From Marinobacter shengliensis (GTDB lineage: Bacteria > Pseudomonadota > Gammaproteobacteria > Pseudomonadales > Oleiphilaceae), in the NCBI RefSeq assembly GCF_003007715.1, contig NZ_PXNO01000028.1, forward strand, positions 60,580 to 124,579: DNA of 64,000 nt. Reading direction: 5' to 3'. How positions within the stretch are numbered: position 1 is the first letter of the stretch; the number at the start of each line of letters is the position of its first letter. Shown in pieces: positions 53,464 to 61,204 of this stretch. The position numbers were made by a program, and so were the translations under genes. Below the pieces are notes generated by a model, which saw only the letters and a program-made list of their open reading frames with translations, was not told where the DNA came from and ran no database searches.

Positions 53464-55968
53464 ATGAGTGTTCTGCTTCTGGTTATCAGTGCCCTGGTGC
53501 TGATCTATTTCAGCATCGGCGGCAAAACCGCTGCGATCGTGATGTCTGTCGCCACCCTCGTCGGCGTTGCCAACGACGGCTGGCACCTTCTCAGTTTTGT
53601 CATCGGCGGCCTGCTGTTAGCGTTGGCGTTACTGATCACCCTACCCGGCGACCTGCGCCTGGACAAATTCAGCCGGCCCTTGCTGGGCTGGGTCCGCAGC
53701 CGCCTGCCCAAGCTCTCGCCAACCGAGCAGGAAGCCCTGAACTCCGGTTCCGTAGACTGGGATGGCGAACTGTTTTCCGGCAAACCGGAATGGAACAAGC
53801 TGCTGGACGCCGCTCCGGCGCATCTGACCAGCGAGGAGCAAGCGTTTCTCGACGGCCCGGTGGAAGAACTGTGCAAGATGCTGGATGACTGGCAGATCAC
53901 CCACGAACACTACGACCTGCCGGACAAGGTATGGAAGTTCATCCGTGACAAGGGCTTCTTCGGGCTGGTGATTCCCAAGGAAGACGGGGGCCTGGGTTTC
54001 TCCAACACTGCCCACTCCGAAATCGTGATGAAAATCTCCACCCGCAGCGTATCGGCAGCGGTGACCGTCATGGTGCCCAATTCCCTGGGCCCGGGTGAGC
54101 TGCTGATGCACTACGGCACCGACGACCAGAAACACCACTACCTGCCGCGCCTGGCCAAGGGCAAGGAAATCCCCTGTTTTGCCCTGACCTCACCGGTGGC
54201 CGGCTCCGACGCGGGTGCCATTCCGGACAAAGGCATCGTCTGCAAGGGCGAATGGAACGGCAAGGAAGTGCTGGGCCTGAAGGTCACCTGGAACAAGCGC
54301 TATATCACTCTCGCCCCGGTAGCGACCCTGATTGGCCTGGCCATCAAGGTCTATGACCCTGAACACCTGATCGGCGATCAGGACGACATCGGCGTGACCT
54401 GTGTGATGGTGCCCCGGGAGACCGACGGCGTGAACGCTGGCACTCGCCACCTGCCCATGAACACCGTATTCATGAATGGCCCCACCTGGGGTACCGAAGT
54501 GTTCATCCCCATGGACCAGGTGATCGGTGGCCAGGACATGCTCGGCAAAGGGTGGAAAATGCTGCTGGAATGCCTGTCCATCGGCCGCTCCATCTCCCTG
54601 CCGGCTCTCGGCACCGGCGCCGGCAAGTTTGCAAGCCTTGCCACTGGCGCCTACGCCTACACCCGGGAACAGTTCGGCCGCACCATCAGCCAGTTCGAAG
54701 GCGTTCAGGAAGCCCTGGAGCCCATCGCCGGCTACACCTACATGATGGATGCCGCCCGCCTGCTCACCGCCGGCATGCTGGACCGGGGCGTTCGCCCATC
54801 CGTGCCCTCGGCGGTACTGAAATACCGCAACACCGACCTGATGCGGGAAGTCATTAACCACGCCATGGATGTAGTGGCCGGCCGGGGCGTGATCACCGGC
54901 CCCCGTAACTTCCTGGCCCGGGCCTACCAGGCAGTGCCCATCGGCATTACCGTGGAAGGCGCCAACATCCTGACCCGCAGCCTGATGATCTTCGGCCAGG
55001 GCGCCATTCGCTGCCATCCGTTTATCGTGGAAGAAATCGAAGCCGCCGGCATGGAAGACCAGGACAAGGCCGCAAAACAATTCGATGGCATCTTCTACCG
55101 CCACCTGGCCCACACCACCCGCAATGCCCTGCGGGCGTTCGTACTGGGCCTGAGCAAGGGCTGGTTGGAAACCGCGCCACGCCAGGGCGACATCCAGAAA
55201 TACTACCGCCAGCTGGGCCGATTCTCCGCTGCCTTCGCATTAATGACCGACGTCACCCTGCTGACCGTCGGCGGCGGCCTGAAAGCCCGCCAGCGCTTGT
55301 CTGGCCGCATGGCCGACTGCCTGGTCCAGCTGTATTACGCCACCGCGGTGATCAAGCAATGGCATGAAGAGGGCTACCCGGACGACCAGCGAGACCTGGT
55401 GGAATGGTGCCTGCAAACCTGCCTGCACGACCTGCAGGATTCCATGCGCGATGCCATCATCAACTTCCCGGTCCCGGCCCTGCGCTGGCCGCTGCGTTTG
55501 CTGGTGTTTCCGCTCGGCGCCACCGGCCTGAACGGCCCGGACGACAAGCTGGGCGCGAAAGTGGCCGCGACCATCGTGAACGACACCCCGGTGCGCCAAC
55601 GCATCAGCCGCGGCACCTTTATCAACATGGATCCCGACGACCCGCTGGGCCGCGTACTGAACGCCTATAACCTGGCCAACGAAACCGCCGAGATGCGCCA
55701 GCGCCTGCACGAAGCCATCCGCAGTCGTGACGAAGACGAACTGGACGGCATTGCCCTGCTGATGGGCCATCAACGTAAAGAGCTGGTGGACTGGGCCTGC
55801 GCCCAGGGCATCATCAAGGCGGACGAATGCCCGAAAATGGAAGAAGCGCTGACAGCCCTGTATGACGTCATCCGGGTGGATGCCTTCGACGCCGATGGCC
55901 TGAAAGCCCTGGCCAAAGGTGCCAAGGGCAAGCGCAAGGTTGTAGAGCGGCCTGGCTCAGGTTCCTAG
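53464..55968 (+). CDS. fadE: Acyl-CoA dehydrogenase FadE
   Basis: 834 residues, typical for the FadE type of gammaproteobacteria. An N-terminal membrane stretch (about 1-60) precedes an acyl-CoA dehydrogenase core (VIPKEDGGLGFSNTAHSEIV, CFALTSPVAGSDAGAIPDKG) with extra C-terminal part. It catalyses the first step of fatty acid beta-oxidation, using FAD. The ribosome site GGAGGTC precedes ATG. A short AGGCA-N4-TGCCT repeat (53422-53435) lies upstream; a FadR or PsrA site was not recognised. Confidence 0.9.
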   Translation: MSVLLLVISALVLIYFSIGGKTAAIVMSVATLVGVANDGWHLLSFVIGGLLLALALLITLPGDLRLDKFSRPLLGWVRSRLPKLSPTEQEALNSGSVDWDGELFSGKPEWNKLLDAAPAHLTSEEQAFLDGPVEELCKMLDDWQITHEHYDLPDKVWKFIRDKGFFGLVIPKEDGGLGFSNTAHSEIVMKISTRSVSAAVTVMVPNSLGPGELLMHYGTDDQKHHYLPRLAKGKEIPCFALTSPVAGSDAGAIPDKGIVCKGEWNGKEVLGLKVTWNKRYITLAPVATLIGLAIKVYDPEHLIGDQDDIGVTCVMVPRETDGVNAGTRHLPMNTVFMNGPTWGTEVFIPMDQVIGGQDMLGKGWKMLLECLSIGRSISLPALGTGAGKFASLATGAYAYTREQFGRTISQFEGVQEALEPIAGYTYMMDAARLLTAGMLDRGVRPSVPSAVLKYRNTDLMREVINHAMDVVAGRGVITGPRNFLARAYQAVPIGITVEGANILTRSLMIFGQGAIRCHPFIVEEIEAAGMEDQDKAAKQFDGIFYRHLAHTTRNALRAFVLGLSKGWLETAPRQGDIQKYYRQLGRFSAAFALMTDVTLLTVGGGLKARQRLSGRMADCLVQLYYATAVIKQWHEEGYPDDQRDLVEWCLQTCLHDLQDSMRDAIINFPVPALRWPLRLLVFPLGATGLNGPDDKLGAKVAATIVNDTPVRQRISRGTFINMDPDDPLGRVLNAYNLANETAEMRQRLHEAIRSRDEDELDGIALLMGHQRKELVDWACAQGIIKADECPKMEEALTALYDVIRVDAFDADGLKALAKGAKGKRKVVERPGSGS

Positions 55969-56000
55969 CCTTTTAGTTCGGTGGAGGTCAGTCCTTGGCA

Positions 56001-56087
56001 GGAGGCCTCCCAAAAATGTGCGGAGCCATGGATGGCGGAGCAGAAGCGCCCATGGATGGCTCGAGCGTTTTCCGGACAGGCACCCCC
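56001..56087 (+). repeat. Hairpin element F (degenerate)
   Basis: The core (56017-56067) has GCGGAGCCATGGATGGCGG and a modified second hairpin (CCATGGATGG, 56050-56059). The arms are decayed: AAAA/TTTT next to the core plus a short CCT/AGG, then mismatches. It lies between fadE and the convergent lysR gene. The only copy with bad arms. Confidence 0.75.
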
Positions 56088-56127
56088 GCCCTGCTCAAAA
56101 CACCAGAACCCGCAGGCTGCTAGAAGG

Positions 56128-57075
56128 TTACTCCCCACGAAGCCCACCCCGAATAGCCTCATCCACCAGCCAGCGGCGCAGCGTCTGAATCCCACGCTCC
56201 CGCCGGCGACTGGTCTTCCAGGCAAAGTAGAACTTGTCACCTGTCACCACCGAATGGGCGGGCAACCGAACAAAATCCGCCGAATCCTTGCGGGTACTGA
56301 GCATGTAGTCATTGGTCAACGCAATGCCCTGATGAAAGCGCGCCGCCTCCAGCGACAACAGCATATGGCTGGAATGCAGCAGCCGACTGGACGCAGGCAG
56401 CTTCATACCGGCCTCCTGATACCAGGCCTCCCAGTCGCCGCCCTGCCTGTCATAGATACTGTGAGTCGACAGCAACGGAAACCGGGCCATCTCTGCCGGC
56501 GCTATCGGCTGCTCATCCTGCCGCCCTGGCTCCGCATCCCGCCCTAACTCCCGCCGTATACGCTGCCAATAATCCTGACTGCACACCGGGAACAACCGCT
56601 CCTCATAAAGCAGATCGTAACTGTAGGCCCGCGAATCCCGGTGAATGGTAATAAAACAATCCGCCACCCTATCCGACAACACCGGATTCTCACTGCTCAT
56701 CTCCAAAGCCAGATCAATCTGCGGATGCAAACGCTGCAAATCCGGCAACCTCGGCGCCAGCCAGCGCACCGCAAACGAACTGAACACCGACAACCTCAGC
56801 CGCGACTCCTCATGCCCCAACAATTGCTCACTGGCCCGTTCAATCTGCAACAGTGCCGAACCAATCGCATCCAGATACTGCCGCCCCTCATCCGTCAACG
56901 TCACCTTCCGGCCCGAACGCCAGAACAGCCGCTCACCCAAATAGGTTTCCAGCTGTTTGATCTGGTGACTGACTGCACTTTGCGTGATCGACAGTTCCTC
57001 GGCAGCCGCCGAAAAGCTGTTAAGCCGTGCAGCAGCTTCGAATACGGGAAGAGCTTTCAGTGGAGGTAGTTTCAT
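56128..57075 (-). CDS. LysR-family regulator, GcvA type
   Basis: 315 residues with the GcvA-type N-terminus MKLPPLKALPVFEAAARLNSFSAAAEELSITQSAVSHQIKQLE and an effector domain from about residue 92. It is divergent from an EamA transporter gene, and the 243-bp space holds a symmetric array of CTAAT boxes; transporter control is the natural hypothesis. Plus-strand composition of the gene is strongly C-rich. Confidence 0.87.
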   Translation of the reverse strand: MKLPPLKALPVFEAAARLNSFSAAAEELSITQSAVSHQIKQLETYLGERLFWRSGRKVTLTDEGRQYLDAIGSALLQIERASEQLLGHEESRLRLSVFSSFAVRWLAPRLPDLQRLHPQIDLALEMSSENPVLSDRVADCFITIHRDSRAYSYDLLYEERLFPVCSQDYWQRIRRELGRDAEPGRQDEQPIAPAEMARFPLLSTHSIYDRQGGDWEAWYQEAGMKLPASSRLLHSSHMLLSLEAARFHQGIALTNDYMLSTRKDSADFVRLPAHSVVTGDKFYFAWKTSRRRERGIQTLRRWLVDEAIRGGLRGE

Positions 57076-57085
57076 CGGTTTAGTA

Positions 57086-57145
57086 TCTAATTTTCTAATG
57101 GATGGCTAATAATCATCATTTTATCGGATATTAGCATTTCATTAG
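57086..57145. promoter_or_regulatory. Symmetric CTAAT/ATTAG box array, probable LysR operator
   Basis: CTAAT at 57087, 57095 and 57106, and ATTAG at 57130 and 57141. The pairs at 57095/57106 and 57130/57141 are each 11 bp apart (one helical turn) and mirror-symmetric about 57120. It lies 11 bp before the lysR start codon and 174 bp before the transporter gene. Confidence 0.6.
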
Positions 57146-57164
57146 ACTCTCCAACGAGATTCGG

Positions 57165-57274
57165 GGATCAGGTCGGGCTGCCCCTCCGAAAATGCTTGTA
57201 GCCATGGATGGCGGAAAGCAAGCGTACAGGGATGTACTTGCAGCGGTTTTCGGAGGGGCAGCCCGACCTGATCC
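57165..57274 (+). repeat. Hairpin element G (subtype 1)
   Basis: Perfect 28-bp arms (57165-57192 and 57247-57274), inner ends AAAA/TTTT, with a 54-bp core (57193-57246) nearly identical to that of element A in opposite orientation. Hairpin 1 GCCATGGATGGC (57201-57212); hairpin 2 GTACAGGGATGTAC (57224-57237). It ends 44 bp before the EamA gene in a divergent region. Confidence 0.92.
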
Positions 57275-57318
57275 TTCCACCAAACCACGAAGGCCAGGAT
57301 AAAGAGGAGAGAACCAAC

Positions 57319-58248
57319 GTGTCAGGCAAAACCGTCAACAGCGCCATTCTGCTGCTGGTCATCGGCAACGCCATGGCCATCCTCTCCGATGTATTTATCA
57401 AAATGCTGGAACCCGGCGCCCCCGTCTTCCAGTTCGCCTTCCTGCGCTGCCTCCTGACCCTGGCCTTCCTGATTCCCCTGGCCCGCAAACTCGACCGCCA
57501 GAACCTCTTCGGCGGCCTGAGAATCCACGCCATACGCGCCCACATCCACCTGGTCGGCATCGTCTGCATGGTGATCGCCCTCACCAACTTGCCGCTGGCC
57601 ACCGCCAACGCCCTGTTCTACGCTGCCCCGATACTGGTGATGGTGCTCTCCGCCTTTTTCTTCCGGGAACAACTCACCCCCCTGAGCGTCACCGCCGTCT
57701 TCAGTGGCTTTGCCGGCATCATCGTCATCCTGCGCCCGGTGGAATTCAACTGGGCAGTGATTGCGGCCCTGGGCTCTGCCTTCGCCCTGGCCATCAACGC
57801 TGTAATGGTGCGCCAATTGCCCAAAGAGCAGACCACCGTCCACAAGCTGTTCCTGAACTACCTGTTGATTGTGCCGGCTGCCGCTGCCCTGGCGCTCTGG
57901 GAAGGCGCGGCCTGGAACCCGCAGATCCTGATCAGCGCCGCCGGCTCAGCCCTGTTCATCCTCGGCTACAACATCACCGTGTTGCTGGCCTACCGGCAGG
58001 TGGATGCCAACCAGGTCACCAGCGCCGAATACACCGGGCTGATCTGGGCCGTCGCCATTGGCTGGATCTGGTTTGGTGAAGTGCCGGACCTGTGGTTCCT
58101 GGCCGGCAGTCTGATGATTGTGGTGCCGCTGGTGCTGATTGGCTTGCGGCACCGGCGCCGCACCCCGGCGCGGGGGTTTAACCCCGCAGCCCGGGAAGAG
58201 CGCCCGGAAAGGCTGGTTGCCGAACCTACCGGCGGGTCTGGTCAATAA
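57319..58248 (+). CDS. EamA-family transporter
   Basis: 309 residues with ten hydrophobic helices and EamA halves (VIGNAMAILSDVFIKMLEPGAPVFQFAFLR starts the first). A basic C-terminal tail follows the last helix. Start GTG 57319 preceded by AAGAGGAG; the frame continues upstream through element G but that is not credible. Divergent from a LysR gene. It overlaps the convergent RcnB-like gene by 23 bp. Confidence 0.85.
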   Translation: MSGKTVNSAILLLVIGNAMAILSDVFIKMLEPGAPVFQFAFLRCLLTLAFLIPLARKLDRQNLFGGLRIHAIRAHIHLVGIVCMVIALTNLPLATANALFYAAPILVMVLSAFFFREQLTPLSVTAVFSGFAGIIVILRPVEFNWAVIAALGSAFALAINAVMVRQLPKEQTTVHKLFLNYLLIVPAAAALALWEGAAWNPQILISAAGSALFILGYNITVLLAYRQVDANQVTSAEYTGLIWAVAIGWIWFGEVPDLWFLAGSLMIVVPLVLIGLRHRRRTPARGFNPAAREERPERLVAEPTGGSGQ

Positions 58249-58636
58249 GAATCTGGGTATCACGAATGATCCGGGCTGCCCGATACTCCGGTGGTATCCG
58301 GTCGTTGTACCCCAGGGATGACCGGTAACCACTGCGATGGTTGTGGTACTTCGGTTTGTACCGGTAATGGGAATGCTTTTTGCCATAGTCCCGGCGGTCG
58401 TACCGATGCTTGTGGCGATTATCCCGATAGCGGTTGTCGCGGTGGCGATCATGGTAAGACCGGCGATGCTCGGCACGCAGCATTTTCTTCTGATGGCCCG
58501 GTGGCAGCGCCTTGCCCCGGTCCAGCTGCTTCTGGATACCCGGCGGATGGCCGTGGCCACGGTAGCCGTCTGCCTGGGCCATACCGGCAAAGCCCAGGGC
58601 GACAATCAGGGTACTGCTGATCAGTAATCGTTTCAT
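58226..58636 (-). CDS. RcnB-like periplasmic protein
   Basis: 136 residues; signal peptide to about residue 22 (AQADG), then a His/Arg/Tyr-rich mature part (HGHPPGIQKQL, HRRSYHDRHRDNRYRDNRHKHRYD) and a C-terminal GYNDRIPPEYRA region as in RcnB family proteins. RcnB of E. coli affects nickel and cobalt homeostasis; metal binding is inferred. ATG 58636 gives better spacing to GGGAGAG than 58639. Confidence 0.7.
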   Translation of the reverse strand: MKRLLISSTLIVALGFAGMAQADGYRGHGHPPGIQKQLDRGKALPPGHQKKMLRAEHRRSYHDRHRDNRYRDNRHKHRYDRRDYGKKHSHYRYKPKYHNHRSGYRSSLGYNDRIPPEYRAARIIRDTQILIDQTRR

Positions 58637-58774
58637 CATGACTCTCCCGTCCCTATCGACTGGAACCATGCTAAACGGAAACATTCCGTGAAGCCTTGCC
58701 ACCAGATTAATGATCAGAAGGGAGATGTCAGCGCCCAAGGGCCGGTTTTGCACAAGCTTTACATGGGTTGACGT

Positions 58775-59359
58775 TTAACTGTCCGAAGCCTCGACAGGCC
58801 CGGAACGGGTGAGGTGAGATTCAATCGAAAAGGTATGGCGGCAGTCATCCCCCAACGCCCGCAGGGACTCCGCCAGCCTGAGCAGATATTCGGAATTGGG
58901 CCCACTGGGGCCAACCGCTGCGGCAATCTGGGCAGCAATATCGGCTTCCGGAGCCTCGCCCAGAAACGCTTCGTTGTCTTCCGTGGCGATATACACCAAG
59001 CCCTCGGCATGGCTGCCATCGTCAAAGGTCATGGTGGTGCTGAAGCGCAGGTAACCGTTTTTCTCCCGCACATCCAGATACTCAAAGACATTCGGCGATA
59101 CCCGGAACGCCATGCCCCGGCAGACCGCTCCGGGTTGCTCGATCAGCGTGACCACCCGGCCAGGAGCCTCAGGCGTGCCACGATGGTCGTGGGAACCCTG
59201 CCAGAACCGGCGAGCCCAACCGCGAATGGAGGCCGGCCGCTGTTCCAGGAACGGGAAATCCACCTTGTAAATCAAAGACCCGTAACCGAACAACCAGACC
59301 GAGTCGATGCCGTCAAAGTTGTAGCGGGTACGATTGTGATCAATGGTGTTGGCGGGCAT
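58775..59359 (-). CDS. Gamma-glutamylcyclotransferase, ChaC family
   Basis: 194 residues: VWLFGYGSLIYKVDFPF contains the YGSL substrate loop and DVREKNGY the catalytic Glu. ChaC enzymes degrade glutathione to 5-oxoproline and Cys-Gly. RHHHFSIESHL-like tail absent; family length normal. Confidence 0.87.
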   Translation of the reverse strand: MPANTIDHNRTRYNFDGIDSVWLFGYGSLIYKVDFPFLEQRPASIRGWARRFWQGSHDHRGTPEAPGRVVTLIEQPGAVCRGMAFRVSPNVFEYLDVREKNGYLRFSTTMTFDDGSHAEGLVYIATEDNEAFLGEAPEADIAAQIAAAVGPSGPNSEYLLRLAESLRALGDDCRHTFSIESHLTRSGPVEASDS

Positions 59360-59394
59360 AACAAACCTGCAGACGATACGAAGGCCTGATTCTG

Positions 59395-60027
59395 TCAGGC
59401 GCCTTGAGTGCTTGCAATAAAGCCGGCGATACCGGTCAGCACGATTTCCGCCGCCATGGCAGAGAGAATCAGGCCACTGATTTTCGACATGATGTTCAGG
59501 CCGGTTTTACCCAGCACTTTTTCCAGGTAGCCGGACAACCGCAACAACACCGCCAGAATCAGCAAGCCGGAGACCAGACCCAGCAAACCGCCAGCCACTT
59601 CGTGAACAGATTTCAGCTCGGCACCGTAGACCATGATGGCACCGATGGTCGCCGGGCCGATCATCACCGGAATGGCCAGGGGCACCACGGCGATATCGTC
59701 GCGGTCTTCTTCCGGCAGGCCCGTGGCATGGTTACGGGTGCCGCTGGTCACCAGGCTGATAGCCGTGAGGAACAGCAGGCTGCCGGCGCCAATGCGGAAA
59801 GAGTTCAAGGTAATACCGATGGCGCTGAACAACAGCGGCCCGGCAAAGAACAGCACCACACCCAAAATGAACGCCGAAACACAAGCCCGGCGAATGATCG
59901 ACGCCTTCTCCGCCGCCGGCAGGCCGCGGGTCAGCGCCAGGAACATGGTGACCACAAAGAACGGTGCCAGCAGGAACAGAAAACGGATGGTACTGCTGAG
60001 GTAAGTGGCGAAAAACGATTCAAACAT
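59395..60027 (-). CDS. MarC-family membrane protein
   Basis: 210 residues with six hydrophobic helices, the MarC fold (FFVVTMFLALTRGLPAAEKASIIRRA, then VPLAIPVMIGPATIGAIMVYG). No firm function is known for the family despite the name; not itself a multiple-resistance determinant. Confidence 0.87.
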   Translation of the reverse strand: MFESFFATYLSSTIRFLFLLAPFFVVTMFLALTRGLPAAEKASIIRRACVSAFILGVVLFFAGPLLFSAIGITLNSFRIGAGSLLFLTAISLVTSGTRNHATGLPEEDRDDIAVVPLAIPVMIGPATIGAIMVYGAELKSVHEVAGGLLGLVSGLLILAVLLRLSGYLEKVLGKTGLNIMSKISGLILSAMAAEIVLTGIAGFIASTQGA

Positions 60028-60122
60028 TCAAGCAAATCCGGCCAGGGGTTAAAGCCGGTAAGCATAGCGCCTGTGGGCAGATTCTGCCGTAAGGAAGAGA
60101 ACCTATTGGCCGGCGGAACGGA

Positions 60123-61112
60123 TCAACGCTTCTTGATGGAGGGCTTGCGCGGCTTGCCGGGTTTGCCTTTCGGGCCGGTCGTGCGCCCACCGGCCTTCGG
60201 GCCACGGCCAGGCTTGCCTGCAGGCGGTTTGCCGGTGCCTTTACCGGCTCCCTTTCCTCCTCGGCCGGGGGAAGGTTTACCTGAAGGCTTTGCGCCGGCC
60301 CTGGCCGGTTTACCACCGGCACCCGGGCGGGCACCTTTGGCCCCGGCGGGTTTCTTGCGGGGCTTGCTGGCCGCCGGCTGCGTTGCTTCCGAAGACGAAT
60401 CCCGGATGGCATCAAACAGTACCGCCAGTTCCTTCTCCGTCAGATCCCGCCAGGCACCCACCGGCAAACCTTGCAGGCTGACGTTCATAATCCGAACCCG
60501 CTCCAGCTTCGTCACCTCATAGCCAAAGTATTCCGCCATGCGGCGGATCTGGCGGTTCAGGCCCTGCACCAATACGATCCGGAAGACAAACCGGGAGACT
60601 TTCTCCACCTTGCAGCGCTTGGTCATCGTCCCCAGAATCGGCACGCCGTTGCTCATGCCTTCCACAAACTCCCGGGTCACAGGCTTGTCGACGGTCACCA
60701 GGTATTCTTTCTCGTGGTTATTGCCGGCCCGCAGGATCTTGTTCACCAGATCACCATTGCTGGTGAGGAAAATCAGCCCCTGGGAATCCTTATCGAGGCG
60801 GCCAATGGGGAAAATGCGCTCGCTGTGGCCGACAAAGCGCTGGATATTGTCTTTTTCCGCGCTGTCGGTGGTGCTGACAATGCCCACCGGTTTGTTCAGG
60901 GCAATGAAGACCAGATCTTCCTCGTCCCGGGGCTCCACCACCTGGCCGTTCACTTTCACCACATCGCCCGGCAACACCTGATCACCCACCTGGGCCCGTC
61001 GCCCGTTGATGTGCACGTTGCCCTGCTCGATGTACCGGTCAGCATCCCGGCGCGAACACATGCCGCTCTCGCTGATGTATTTGTTCAGTCGGGTGGAGGT
61101 TCGGTTGGCCAT
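60123..61112 (-). CDS. rluF: 23S rRNA pseudouridine synthase RluF with basic low-complexity tail
   Basis: 329 residues. S4 domain (residues 1-65, RLNKYISESGMCSRRDADRYIE), then the RsuA/RluF synthase core with catalytic Asp in GRLDKDSQGL (about 102) and NRQIRRMAEYFGYEV. From about residue 239 an unusual tail of some 90 residues rich in Lys, Gly, Pro, Ala and Arg (GAKGARPGAGGKPARAGAK and similar). RluF makes pseudouridine at U2604 of 23S rRNA. The tail is probably disordered and RNA-binding. Confidence 0.82.
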   Translation of the reverse strand: MANRTSTRLNKYISESGMCSRRDADRYIEQGNVHINGRRAQVGDQVLPGDVVKVNGQVVEPRDEEDLVFIALNKPVGIVSTTDSAEKDNIQRFVGHSERIFPIGRLDKDSQGLIFLTSNGDLVNKILRAGNNHEKEYLVTVDKPVTREFVEGMSNGVPILGTMTKRCKVEKVSRFVFRIVLVQGLNRQIRRMAEYFGYEVTKLERVRIMNVSLQGLPVGAWRDLTEKELAVLFDAIRDSSSEATQPAASKPRKKPAGAKGARPGAGGKPARAGAKPSGKPSPGRGGKGAGKGTGKPPAGKPGRGPKAGGRTTGPKGKPGKPRKPSIKKR

Positions 61113-61142
61113 GACATCCTGCCGGTTTCAAATGATGGGTAA

Positions 61143-61170
61143 ATGCGCGGGCAGCACACAACCCGCGCAT
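61143..61170 (-). terminator. Rho-independent terminator after the fatty acid hydroxylase gene
   Basis: Perfect 9-bp inverted repeat ATGCGCGGG / CCCGCGCAT (61143-61151 and 61162-61170), 10-nt loop, with TTTA following in the minus-strand direction. It lies 35 bp after the end of the hydroxylase gene. Confidence 0.6.
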
Positions 61171-61204
61171 CATCCCATTGCATCACCCTGACGGCAACTG
61201 CCGG

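Noticed and set aside
14305..57274. Hairpin elements as ordinary Rho-independent terminators
   Set aside because: They lack T runs outside the stem, two lie between divergent genes, and a conserved core with private arms is not a terminator pattern. Element H alone could be a bidirectional terminator.
14305..57274. Hairpin elements as insertion sequences or MITEs
   Set aside because: MITEs have the same terminal repeats in every copy and flanking target duplications; here arms differ from copy to copy, and no target duplication or transposase gene was seen.
57208..57318. Upstream extension of the EamA gene to 57208
   Set aside because: It would translate through the core of element G; GTG 57319 has AAGAGGAG before it.
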